A stretch of 24,612 nucleotides of DNA from a virus. The position numbers were made by a program, and so were the translations under genes. The stretch spans positions 1-24,612 of IMG/VR virus record IMGVR_UViG_3300020420_000057; one strand, 5' to 3'. Below, one piece after another: positions 16,493 to 22,703 of the stretch. Under the pieces are notes generated by a model. That model searched no databases. It saw only the letters and a list, made by a program, of their open reading frames with translations, and was not told the origin of the DNA. The number at the start of each line of letters is the position of its first letter. Positions within the stretch are counted from its first letter, which is position 1.

Positions 16493-18030
16493 GCTCTGAG
16501 ACGCCTAGATTTGAAGCCATTACGCTGTCTTTGTCTCTCCAAGGGGTTACCAACCCTCGCAACGGTTGTATGGGAAGGCCGCTTACTCCCACCGAACACT
16601 ACCTTTCGACCTTCACCACCCCCTAAAAATGCATATTGGAGAGCATCATGAATATGAGAGAACCTGTTCTTAGAAGGACGTTCCTCAAATCGCTCGTTAC
16701 CCATGTGATACTGGCGCTTATATTGGTAACCACCCTCAAAACCAGAGATTAGCACAGTGCAATTCGGACTGATTGCAAACGACGGGTAGCCATCCACCAT
16801 CCTGTTTAGGACACCATCGACAGCTTCGATGCGTATCTGTGTGTCGTTGCTTGGCGCAGGATAGGCCTGAATGCCGGCCGCCCTTAGAATCATGAACGGC
16901 GTCTGCTCTGATGTCTGGGCCATCTGATTGCCCGCAGGATCTCCTATGAACTTAAAGTCGTGCTTGTCCCATCCGTTTCTGGTTATTTCTCTTTTGAGTA
17001 TATCTGCGAAGCGTCCCGCCCCCATGTCTTGCCCGATGATTTCGTGGAAGACCGTCCATCTTCCCGAGTGGAGTTGCTGTGTGAAGACTGCTGACGGCGT
17101 GCGGCCAAAGTCAATGCCAACGATAATCTCCCTGCCATCACTCGGCTCAATGGGTGATTGGGCAACATGAGCTTCCTTTCTAAATGATTGATAGACAGCC
17201 TTGCCATCCATCAGGGCTTGGTACTGATTCAGTACATAAACCTTAACCCAAGATGCAGCCTTTCCAAGAATAATCTTGTCATAATAATCAGGCTGAAGAT
17301 TCTCATCATTCTCTCTTTTGTTGTTCTTCTCATAGCCCTCAATATTACCAGCTATGTTCTTGATCTCTTTCATTGCGCTTGGTTGAGAAAAGAACATCCA
17401 GTCATCTGGCTTGACTAGAAGAATCTTCTCTTCTTCTGCCATGTATTCAGGTGCCGGAACCTCTCCTGACATGATTCCCCACCAGTGCGTCTCATCTGGT
17501 GCATTTGTGTCCATGATGACACCGAACCAAGAAGGCCCACCATCACGCATAGAGGGAAAGCGGCCCACACGCATAGTGCAGGCGTCCACAATCGATTTAG
17601 GGATCTCTCGCGCTTCATTGATCCACACCCCTGTAAGCTCCAATGATAGCAGCTTTTTCACATCTTCCTGCTTGTCCAAAGCCAAGAAGATAACCTCAAG
17701 CTCAACAGTAGTCTTATCTCCCAGAGCGAAGTTGACAAGATGTGTATACGGAGGCGACCACACAAACTTGCCAATCTCGTCTGAGAACCAGTCACGCCAT
17801 GTCTTAATCGTGGTGGTTTTAAGCTGGGGATTGGTATTCCTGATAACAGCCCATCTGCTTCTTCTTATACCAGAACCATTGGGCTGCTGATTAACAGCCC
17901 TACGCATGATTTCCATACAACAGGTAACTGACTTTCCAGATCCGACGGGACCGCGAATGCCCCTTACAAAGGCATTGTCTCTCATAAAGGACTTAGCAAT
18001 TGGCCCCGGCGGCTTGTAATCCAGATTCAC
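16489..18030 (-). CDS. terL: Terminase large subunit
   Basis: A 513-aa DNA-packaging motor. Walker A is GPVGSGKS (residues 27-34); Walker B with catalytic Glu is GVWINEARE (Glu139); a coupling-type segment follows (VIMDTNAPDETHWW, near 172-184). The C-terminal nuclease has the expected three acids: IVGIDFGRT (Asp307), FIGDPAG (Asp364) and HIHDALQYAFLG (Asp462). It cuts concatemers and drives DNA through the portal. The start is a GTG at 18030 overlapping the preceding TGA (GTGA). Length and motifs look complete. Confidence 0.93.
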   Translation of the reverse strand: MNLDYKPPGPIAKSFMRDNAFVRGIRGPVGSGKSVTCCMEIMRRAVNQQPNGSGIRRSRWAVIRNTNPQLKTTTIKTWRDWFSDEIGKFVWSPPYTHLVNFALGDKTTVELEVIFLALDKQEDVKKLLSLELTGVWINEAREIPKSIVDACTMRVGRFPSMRDGGPSWFGVIMDTNAPDETHWWGIMSGEVPAPEYMAEEEKILLVKPDDWMFFSQPSAMKEIKNIAGNIEGYEKNNKRENDENLQPDYYDKIILGKAASWVKVYVLNQYQALMDGKAVYQSFRKEAHVAQSPIEPSDGREIIVGIDFGRTPSAVFTQQLHSGRWTVFHEIIGQDMGAGRFADILKREITRNGWDKHDFKFIGDPAGNQMAQTSEQTPFMILRAAGIQAYPAPSNDTQIRIEAVDGVLNRMVDGYPSFAISPNCTVLISGFEGGYQYKRQYHMGNERFEERPSKNRFSHIHDALQYAFLGGGEGRKVVFGGSKRPSHTTVARVGNPLERQRQRNGFKSRRLRA

Positions 18031-18926
18031 CGACGAAGGCCCTTGAGAAACTGGCGACGAGCAGCAGAGCCAGCACCACCAGATATTTGCGCCCTTCTTG
18101 CTCTTGCGGCTACATCATCAGAACCCATCAAACCTGTATCTCGTAAATCCTGCCTTGGCTTTTTTGGAGTAACATCAGGCTCTGGGCTTGTATCCCTTCT
18201 ATCACCGTCACCTCCCCCACCAGATCCAGTTCCTCTTGTTCCTGGCAAAGGTGTTCTTAGAATGGGCGGCATACCAGTCTTTCTGTTCTTGCGAAAACTG
18301 GACATTGCAAAGTCAGAATACTCAGAGCGTCCACTATATGTCCCACCCTTAGATACAACACCGACTGTCATGGTTCCCGACATGACAGGAGTGCCGCCTT
18401 CTTGCAGCTGTTTAATTTGATTGTTCAGGTTCAAACGGCTCATTCCACCGAGAAGGCCAGGCACAGTGTTATCAAGCCTTCCCCTTAGCTCTTGAATAGA
18501 ATCAAATGCTGCTTGAGGAGCGGTTTTTTCAGGAGATCGATCGGCATTACCACCCGGCTCTTTTGGCCTTCCACGGCGCTCTTCTGCAACTTTATTTCTA
18601 TTACGCTGACCCGGCGCTCTTATTGCATCCTGCTCTGCACGAAGATTAGTGGGCGCTCCTCGACTTGCTCCTGTTTTAGCGTCTCCTTCTGATGACTCCA
18701 CTCTAAAACTTCTTGCTGGAGCCGTGCTTACAGGTTTTCTTCCTTGTCCAACCTTGCCTCGAACAGCATAGGGATCACGTTTCGGTGTTGGCGCAGCTGG
18801 CTTTGGATCATCTGGACGACCTGTTGCCTTTGGTGCAGGCGCAGGCGTGGTTTCGATTATTTCTTTCTTCTTCTTCTTCTTCTTAGCTTCGCCGCTGCTT
18901 TCGCTGGTTGATTCTTCCTTACCCAA
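18027..18926 (-). CDS. 299-aa disordered protein between terS and terL
   Basis: Mostly Pro/Ala/Lys/Arg/Gly/Ser, with a poly-Lys run (KKKKKKK, residues ~16-22) coded by an (AAG)6 tract at 18867-18884. One more ordered part is near the middle (FDSIQELRGRLDNTVPGLLGGMSRLNLNNQIKQLQEGG), and the end is ARRAQISGGAGSAARRQFLKGLRR. No enzyme motif is visible. Position between the terminase genes and overlap with terL suggest a packaging or virion role, but the family is not recognised. The ATG at 18926 is preceded by GAGGAGG, a strong ribosome-binding site. Confidence 0.65.
   Translation of the reverse strand: MGKEESTSESSGEAKKKKKKKEIIETTPAPAPKATGRPDDPKPAAPTPKRDPYAVRGKVGQGRKPVSTAPARSFRVESSEGDAKTGASRGAPTNLRAEQDAIRAPGQRNRNKVAEERRGRPKEPGGNADRSPEKTAPQAAFDSIQELRGRLDNTVPGLLGGMSRLNLNNQIKQLQEGGTPVMSGTMTVGVVSKGGTYSGRSEYSDFAMSSFRKNRKTGMPPILRTPLPGTRGTGSGGGGDGDRRDTSPEPDVTPKKPRQDLRDTGLMGSDDVAARARRAQISGGAGSAARRQFLKGLRR
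18867..18884 (-). repeat. (AAG)6 trinucleotide tract
   Basis: Six perfect AAG units on the minus strand, coding six of the consecutive lysines in the 299-aa protein. Length changes here would stay in frame, altering only the number of lysines. Confidence 0.8.
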
Positions 18927-18997
18927 AATCGCCTCCTCGGGATAAAATATATTTCTCAGGATCAGGTTATATGAATCCGTTGCGTATGCAATTCACC

Positions 18998-19043
18998 GTC
19001 TATGTAGTCCGTCGCAGTTTTCCAAGTCGGTTTACACATAGAC
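18998..19043. repeat. 8-bp inverted repeat in terS-downstream gap
   Basis: GTCTATGT (18998-19005) and ACATAGAC (19036-19043) are perfect complements 30 nt apart, in the 137-nt gap between terS and the 299-aa gene (18927-19063). It could be an RNA hairpin or a binding site; no T-run follows, so it is not a standard terminator. Chance occurrence is possible. Nothing else convincing was seen in this gap apart from the ribosome-binding site of the next gene. Confidence 0.3.
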
Positions 19044-19063
19044 CTACATTAGCGTTGGGACCC

Positions 19064-19498
19064 CTAGTCAACATTAAAGTTAATCTGCACCGCAGTGCTA
19101 GGTGTTCTCACCACGTCCTGTCTGAATCCAGCGCGATCCATCAGATCCTTTGCAGCTTCCAGCCTGACGTATTGTGACTTACTTGTCAGCAGTTCTCTCA
19201 TTGTCGCCATCGCTTGTGTGGCGTCCCATCCCAAAGTTAGCATAGCCAACTGTTGTCGGTAATCGATAACATGCTGTTTTCGTAGCGTATTGTACGCCCA
19301 AGCCTTGTTCCTACCCAACCTCTCTGCTGCTTCTGTTGGGTTGCAACCATCATGCAAGATTACATGCACCAACTCCGCTTGTGCATCAGTAACTTGCGGC
19401 TGTGCCGTCCGCACTTCGGGAGCATGTTTCTCGATGTCTTCCATCGGAACCACACCACCTTTGTATCGCTCTTGTTGGCTTTCGTCTGCCTTGGTCAT
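19064..19498 (-). CDS. terS: Terminase small subunit
   Basis: A 144-aa protein. Residues ~37-75 (TDAQAELVHVILHDGCNPTEAAERLGRNKAWAYNTLRK) form a helix-turn-helix of the type that recognises the packaging start site. The C-terminal half (LLTSKSQYVRLEAAKDLMDRAGF) is the repeat-like helix pair seen in many small terminases that act on DNA with terL. It is the first gene of the late operon, with a host-like promoter about 25 nt upstream and AGGA 7 nt before the ATG. Confidence 0.82.
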   Translation of the reverse strand: MTKADESQQERYKGGVVPMEDIEKHAPEVRTAQPQVTDAQAELVHVILHDGCNPTEAAERLGRNKAWAYNTLRKQHVIDYRQQLAMLTLGWDATQAMATMRELLTSKSQYVRLEAAKDLMDRAGFRQDVVRTPSTAVQINFNVD

Positions 19499-19524
19499 GT
19501 TCGTGTCCTGTTGCGCTACGAGCG

Positions 19525-19555
19525 AGTATACACAGTCCTCTCAAAACCCTGTCAA
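19525..19555 (-). promoter_or_regulatory. Candidate sigma70 promoter for late operon
   Basis: On the minus strand, a perfect -35 TTGACA (19555-19550) precedes TATACT (19530-19525; 19-nt spacing) or TGTATA (17-nt spacing). The terS start follows after about 25 nt. This is the best consensus promoter in the window. Transcription of virion genes by the host polymerase fits the lack of a phage RNA polymerase gene here. Confidence 0.6.
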
Positions 19556-19589
19556 GTCACTTGTTGTAACCCATTGTTATTGTTCCTCC

Positions 19590-19717
19590 ACAGGTTGAGC
19601 TAAAGCTCATCTGCGGAGCCTGTTTGCCCTAGGCCGGGCAACGCATGATTCGTAGTAATCGGACACCAGCATAATCTCAGGTGAAAGGTCGGCTCGCACC
19701 GCCCTTCCGCTGAGATT
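19590..19717 (+). ncRNA. Three consecutive hairpins upstream of large structured element
   Basis: No protein gene lies here. Hairpin 1: ACAGG (19590-19594) with CCTGT (19619-19623), enclosing TGAG/CTCA. Hairpin 2: TTGCCC (19624-19629) with GGGCAA (19636-19641), loop of 6. Hairpin 3: AATCTCAG (19673-19680) with CTGAGATT (19710-19717), enclosing AAGG/CCTT. They abut the large helix that begins at 19722 and may be its 5' domain. Strand is inferred from the adjoining element. Confidence 0.4.
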
Positions 19718-19721
19718 CTGG

Positions 19722-20095
19722 GTTCCGCTAACACACTCACATGCAAGTCATCACGCTACCGTTCGTCGCTGTGTTTCACTGATGTCCTGATGGGGACATC
19801 AGCGAACTCCACAGGGCGACTCTCTGTCTTGAAACACACACACAACGATTTGTTAGCCTATCATGAAATGATGACCCCATTCAGTCTCGGTCAGTAAAGC
19901 CCTGAATATTCTTTGGCTCATATCTCGTATGATCCGTACGGTGTCGCCGTGCAGTAGCGCGGCTCATGTTTCTCAATCATCTGATTCTATGCCAGCCAAA
20001 CAATATTCACCCTTCGGGCAAGGGGCTTGACTGCTGCGAGCCTGCTGTGGTCCGGCGGGGTCAAGGCTACCAATCATTGTGAGTGTGTAGCGAAC
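19722..20095 (+). ncRNA. Candidate large structured RNA, closed by an 18-bp bulged helix
   Basis: The ends pair: 19722-19741 (GTTC, bulged C, GCTA, bulged A, CACACTCACA) with 20078-20095 (TGTGAGTGTGTAGCGAAC), 18 bp. Inside is a three-way junction: TGTGTTTCA (19770-19778) with TGAAACACA (19830-19838); CTGATGTCC (19779-19787) with GGACATCAG (19794-19802); ACAGGG (19811-19816) with CTCTGT (19822-19827). Further hairpins: ATCAT/ATGAT (19860-19872), ATTCAG/CTGAAT (19879-19907), GTACGG/CCGTGC (19936-19952), CCCTT/AAGGG (20010-20024), CTTGAC/GTCAAG (20026-20065). Two stems contain G-U pairs only in the plus-strand reading, favouring an RNA transcribed rightwards. It is either a free RNA or the leader of the first plus-strand gene. 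No known RNA family is recognised, and no clear plus-strand promoter was found. Confidence 0.55.
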
Positions 20096-20121
20096 TGGTC
20101 AAACGTAAAGGAGAAAGACCA
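20096..20121 (+). promoter_or_regulatory. Hairpin presenting the ribosome-binding site
   Basis: TGGTC (20096-20100) pairs with GACCA (20117-20121), leaving AAACGTAAAGGAGAAA as the loop. The Shine-Dalgarno AAAGGAG is in the loop and the A of the ATG is in the stem. It directly abuts the large element's closing helix, so folding there could influence access to this start. Confidence 0.4.
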
Positions 20122-20336
20122 TGCAACCATACAAGTTCCGTCCGGTCGATGAGTCCGAAGTCATTGCTGATGCAGTTGTTGCTCATCACCAGCCGTTGTT
20201 CGATCACGACTGGAATGACTACGGTGCCATCTGGGCAGCCGATGAGGTTCGTCAGGCACTGGAGTCAGGCGATCTGCAACGTGCTGCTGATCTGGCAGAG
20301 CAGATGAGCGATTCTGATATCAACATCTTTGACTGA
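20121..20336 (+). CDS. 71-aa acidic protein, first plus-strand gene
   Basis: MQPYKFRPVDESEVIADAVV... AIWAADEVRQALESGDLQRAADLAEQMSDSDINIFD. It is acidic and helical, soluble, with no cysteine or catalytic pattern. A strong Shine-Dalgarno (AAAGGAG) lies upstream. It is the first gene after the divergent regulatory region, the usual place for early host-takeover proteins, but nothing in the sequence proves that. Family not recognised. Confidence 0.65.
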   Translation: MQPYKFRPVDESEVIADAVVAHHQPLFDHDWNDYGAIWAADEVRQALESGDLQRAADLAEQMSDSDINIFD

Positions 20337-20350
20337 CACAAAGCCAACAT

Positions 20351-20374
20351 GGGGTGGGTAGGATTGCCCACCCC
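20351..20374 (+). promoter_or_regulatory. 8-bp GC-rich hairpin in leader of next gene
   Basis: GGGGTGGG (20351-20358) pairs perfectly with CCCACCCC (20367-20374), loop TAGGATTG. It fills the 57-nt gap between the 71-aa and 109-aa genes, about 20 nt before the ribosome-binding site. No T-run follows, so attenuation, pausing or mRNA stability is more likely than termination. Confidence 0.6.
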
Positions 20375-20393
20375 GCAAACGTAGAGGTGAATC

Positions 20394-20723
20394 ATGATTA
20401 CGAAGATACCGAACACCATCTGGGAGATCAGCCCTGCCGATCTTATTCGTATCCACGAGCAGTTGCTCATCAACCTTGGTGAGGAGATGACCTGTCATCG
20501 TGGGGAGTGGAGCGATTGGGAGTCTGAGCTGCGTAAACACATCCGACGCATCACGGCTGCACTGAACGTCATGCACAACCTTGGTTGTCCTGCTGACTCG
20601 CAGAAGATGTTCAAAGAGCATCGCTGGGCAGACAAGCTAACCCAAGATGGTTGCGAGGTTCTGATAGAAGCCAGTGCCAGTTTATTCTGGGTTAAAGGCT
20701 ATCGTAACTTTCTGTTTGACTGA
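20394..20723 (+). CDS. 109-aa helical protein of unknown function
   Basis: MITKIPNTIWEISPADLIRI..., ESELRKHIRRITAALNVMHNLG, ASASLFWVKGYRNFLFD. Mainly amphipathic helix and probably a small soluble protein. The leader AACGTAGAGGTGAATC resembles the ribosome-binding regions of the first gene and ssb. Family not recognised; probably an early gene by position. Confidence 0.65.
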   Translation: MITKIPNTIWEISPADLIRIHEQLLINLGEEMTCHRGEWSDWESELRKHIRRITAALNVMHNLGCPADSQKMFKEHRWADKLTQDGCEVLIEASASLFWVKGYRNFLFD

Positions 20724-20735
20724 GAGGAGAATCAC

Positions 20736-21353
20736 ATGACCGAGATGACAATGGACGACCTGACACCTGAGAACCTTGACCGCATCGCCAAGGCACTGCA
20801 GAAGGATCTGCTGCCCGACGACGACTACCACACGCAGTGGTGTCGTGAGCTTGGCGTCATACTCAAGCGACTTGTCGATCACTTCGAGGATGGCAACGAC
20901 GTCATCATACAGGCCAAGCTGGGCGACCAGCTGCCCCGCATGTTCGAGAAGATGATGGACAACGTGACAGCCAGTGCGGTCCAGACCAAGCGTGAGCGTG
21001 CCAAGGCTATCCGCAACGATGTCGGCATCGAGATCACGCAGAACACCATCGAGCAGTACGACGAGAAGCTGGAGCGCTTTCGTGTACAGTGGTGGACACT
21101 GAACGAGGCGTTCAAGGTAGCTCGCGGACCTGTCAGGCAGCACGCCATTGACGTCAGCGGCATCAGCTTTGGTGCTTATACTCGGCTCAAGGATCTTCCC
21201 AAGGTTCAGCGTATGCGAGCCAGAAAGGGTCAGCTCACTATGGAGACGTACCAAGCCAACAAGGATGACTTCTGGACATTTGCTCGGGAGACAGGCTTGG
21301 TCGAGGCACCAGTCGATCAGGATCATGGTGCAGACACAATGCGGCTTGAGTAG
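20736..21353 (+). CDS. 205-aa protein of unknown function
   Basis: MTEMTMDDLTPENLDRIAKA..., PRMFEKMMDNVTASAVQTKR, VRQHAIDVSGISFGAYTRLKDLPKVQRMRARKG. It is charged and helical with no membrane span. GAGAGGAGAATCAC precedes the ATG, 12 nt after the previous stop. Codons are GC-rich compared with the late genes. The stop at 21353 is followed within 10 nt by a strong terminator, so it ends the first plus-strand transcription unit. A 241-aa frame on the opposite strand is treated as a shadow. Confidence 0.65.
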   Translation: MTEMTMDDLTPENLDRIAKALQKDLLPDDDYHTQWCRELGVILKRLVDHFEDGNDVIIQAKLGDQLPRMFEKMMDNVTASAVQTKRERAKAIRNDVGIEITQNTIEQYDEKLERFRVQWWTLNEAFKVARGPVRQHAIDVSGISFGAYTRLKDLPKVQRMRARKGQLTMETYQANKDDFWTFARETGLVEAPVDQDHGADTMRLE

Positions 21354-21362
21354 CTGCGTGGT

Positions 21363-21391
21363 GAGGGGCTTCGGCTCCTCTCCATTTTTTT
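21363..21391 (+). terminator. Rho-independent terminator
   Basis: GAGGGGC (21363-21369), loop TTCG, GCTCCTC (21374-21380): 7 bp with one G-U pair and an extra-stable UUCG loop, followed by CCA and seven T residues (21385-21391). This is the clearest terminator in the window and closes the three-gene early unit. Confidence 0.85.
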
Positions 21392-21396
21392 GTGCG

Positions 21397-21547
21397 TGGG
21401 TTGTCACCCATTGGGGGATGTTCCCTCCCCCAAACCCCCTTCCGTCAGGGACGCTAGTCGCTCCCTAACAACCCTCGACGACCTGGTGCGAACTCCCTAA
21501 CAGGGTGCGTGCCGGGGCAAAAAGGGCTTTCGCCTCAGTTCGCCTCA
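21397..21547 (+). other. Repeat- and hairpin-rich intergenic stretch after the terminator
   Basis: No gene is supported here. Stems: TGGGT/ACCCA (21397-21410), TTGGGGG/CCCCCAA (21411-21433), AGGGA/TCCCT (21447-21466) and CCCT/AGGG (21495-21505). Direct repeats: CTCCCTAACA at 21461-21470 and 21493-21502, and TTCGCCTCA twice just before the ribosome-binding site (about 21529-21547). It may contain the promoter or leader of the next unit, but I found no convincing -35/-10 pair. Confidence 0.45.
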
Positions 21548-21559
21548 AAGGAGGATCAC

Positions 21560-21844
21560 ATGTTGTTCTTTATTATTGCCGGTGTGTTTGCCGGTCTCGC
21601 TATCCTGTTTCTTCTAGCCAAGTTTGACTTCAAAAAAGTTCTTTGGCTTGACGTTCCTATCGACATCATTTCAACATTGCTGCTTGTCGTTATGTTTGCT
21701 GGCACTTTCGCTGGCATGATGGCAGCAGTGATAGGGGGGTGCCTAATTTCTCTGACATTGCTTTTGTCAAAGAAAGCAGTGGGTTACAAGAGGCCTGTCC
21801 GTTCTGGACTCCGCTTCCGGTGGCAAGAAGTTAAGCCAAGATAA
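21560..21844 (+). CDS. 94-aa membrane protein
   Basis: MLFFIIAGVFAGLAILFLLA..., WLDVPIDIISTLLLVVMFAGTFAGMMAAVIGGCLISLTLLLS, then a basic tail (KKAVGYKRPVRSGLRFRW). Two to three membrane spans are predicted by eye, with the basic C-terminus likely cytoplasmic. I chose the ATG at 21560 because AAAGGAGG lies 6 nt upstream; a longer frame from 21509 lacks such a site. Possible roles are holin-like protein or superinfection exclusion, but neither is shown by sequence. Confidence 0.6.
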   Translation: MLFFIIAGVFAGLAILFLLAKFDFKKVLWLDVPIDIISTLLLVVMFAGTFAGMMAAVIGGCLISLTLLLSKKAVGYKRPVRSGLRFRWQEVKPR

Positions 21845-21854
21845 AATTTATAAT

Positions 21855-22114
21855 TGTAGCGTTAGTAGGCCTGAAGAAGGACAAAAGCGTTACATAGGTG
21901 ATTTGACTGGGGCTAATTGAAAAGCCGCTCTCACTTCACCGAGGGAGTCAACAGTCCCTTGCCTGTTGGGCCTATCCACGGCGAATGTGGACGTTAACCC
22001 GGGAGAAGGCCTGCGTACCGGGGATCCGAAGGAAGCAAGCCAAACTGGTGCATATGCACCACTAACGCCTACATCCTGGGCATGATGTAAAACTGCCTCA
22101 TTTCAATCATGTCC
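21855..22114 (+). promoter_or_regulatory. Candidate structured RNA / switch-like leader of ssb
   Basis: The 288-nt gap before ssb has no gene. TGTA-GCGTTAGT-GG (21855-21869, one bulged A) pairs with CC-ACTAACGC-TACA (22059-22073, one bulged C), closing about 220 nt. Inside: GGTGA/TCACC (21897/21936), GGCT/AGCC (21911/21923), TCCAC/GTGGA (21975/21987), CCCGG/CCGGG (21998/22018), GGTGC/GCACC (22047/22056). Beyond the closing helix, TACATC (22070-22075) can instead pair with GATGTA (22084-22089). GGGCATGAT (22078-22086) can pair with ATCATGTCC (22106-22114, one G-U), ending 6 nt before the ssb Shine-Dalgarno. These helices exclude one another, as in a regulatory switch. No known family recognised. 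Confidence 0.5.
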
Positions 22115-22132
22115 AACGTAAGGAGAATCGAC

Positions 22133-22549
22133 ATGAATTTCGCTCAGATCACTGTATCCGGTAACATTGGTGCAGACCCTGAAGTCCGTGACGTGAACGG
22201 CACGAAGGTTGCCAACTTCTCTGTCGCAGTCAACGAGAACTACACCAACAAGGCCGGTGAGAAGGTCGAGAAGACCCACTGGTATCGCTGCGAAGCGTGG
22301 GATGGTGGCAATGGCAAAGGCCTCGTCACCAACGTCATCGAGCCGTACCTCAAGAAGGGCAGCACCGTGTTTGTTCAGGGTCAGCCCATCATCGAGGAGT
22401 ACGAGAAGGAAGGCCAGACTCAGCGTTCTTTCAAGGTCAAGCTGGCTGGTGCTGGTTCGACATTCCGTCTTGGTTCCCGTGGGAGCCAGTCAGAGGGTGG
22501 CAACGCCCCGGCTGGCGGGAAGGTAGACGACACCGACATCCCATTCTAA
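22133..22549 (+). CDS. ssb: Single-stranded DNA-binding protein
   Basis: A 138-aa protein. MNFAQITVSGNIGADPEVRDVNGTKVANFSVAVNENYTNKAGEKVEKTHWYRCEAWDG is a standard bacterial-type OB-fold, followed by YLKKGSTVFVQGQP, a Gly-rich tail and the acidic tip DDTDIPF that contacts partner proteins in SSB. It protects and organises ssDNA in phage replication. I choose the ATG at 22133 (AGGAG 7 nt upstream) over an in-frame ATG at 22109, which would add eight residues not seen in SSBs. Its long structured leader suggests post-transcriptional control. Confidence 0.93.
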   Translation: MNFAQITVSGNIGADPEVRDVNGTKVANFSVAVNENYTNKAGEKVEKTHWYRCEAWDGGNGKGLVTNVIEPYLKKGSTVFVQGQPIIEEYEKEGQTQRSFKVKLAGAGSTFRLGSRGSQSEGGNAPAGGKVDDTDIPF

Positions 22550-22558
22550 TCTGAAATG

Positions 22559-22587
22559 GAGAGGGGCGGATTTCCTCCCCGCCTCTC
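22559..22587 (+). terminator. Terminator-like hairpin after ssb (no T-run)
   Basis: GAGAGG (22559-22564), two bulged G, CGG (22567-22569) pair with CCG-CCTCTC (22579-22587). The 9-bp GC-rich stem begins 10 nt after the ssb stop. No T tract follows, so it may be a weak terminator, a pause or an mRNA 3'-end stabiliser. Confidence 0.4.
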
Positions 22588-22595
22588 TCACCCAC

Positions 22596-22685
22596 TCTGA
22601 TGTGAGTATCACCGCTGGGAAGTGGCGAAAGCATCAGAATAGTGAAGCAGTGGACGAGTGGCTGTGCTGCAATCCGCTGCTTCAC
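22596..22685 (+). promoter_or_regulatory. Two-hairpin leader upstream of the 65-aa gene
   Basis: Hairpin A: TCTGATG (22596-22602) with CATCAGA (22632-22638), enclosing CCGCT (22612-22616) with AGTGG (22621-22625; one G-U) around a GGGA loop. Hairpin B: GTGAAGCAG (22642-22650) with CTGCTTCAC (22677-22685), 9 bp perfect. They lie between the ssb stop and the ribosome-binding site of the next gene and adjoin each other. The G-U pair exists only in the plus-strand RNA. Confidence 0.5.
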
Positions 22686-22703
22686 GCCTCAGAGGAGAAG
22701 CCA

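Noticed and set aside
19779-19810. Hammerhead-ribozyme-like string (CTGATG ... CGAA) in the three-way junction
   Set aside because: The core needs CUGAUGA followed by stem II and GAAA. Here CTGATGT is wholly paired with the downstream GGACATCAG, and CGAA is not placed correctly.
19590-20095. Assignment to GOLLD, ROOL, HEARO or another known large RNA
   Set aside because: Size and viral context are suggestive, but I recognise no conserved motif of those classes and no associated tRNA or HNH gene is seen; a covariance-model search is needed.
19499-20120. tRNA genes
   Set aside because: No T-loop consensus with matching acceptor and anticodon stems was found on either strand.
20682-21407. 241-aa frame on the minus strand
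   Set aside because: It mirrors the GC-rich 205-aa plus-strand gene, which has a strong ribosome-binding site, operon context and a terminator directly after it.
21855-22114. Group I or group II intron, tmRNA or RNase P RNA
   Set aside because: No group II domain V or GUGYG boundary, no group I P7 core, no tRNA-like end or tag frame, and no RNase P signature were found.
22109-22132. Upstream in-frame ATG for ssb
   Set aside because: The added residues are not found in SSBs, and they would be encoded by the Shine-Dalgarno region of the better start at 22133.
22209-22526. Arg-rich 105-aa frame inside ssb
   Set aside because: Alternate-frame shadow of a well conserved SSB; no separate ribosome-binding site.
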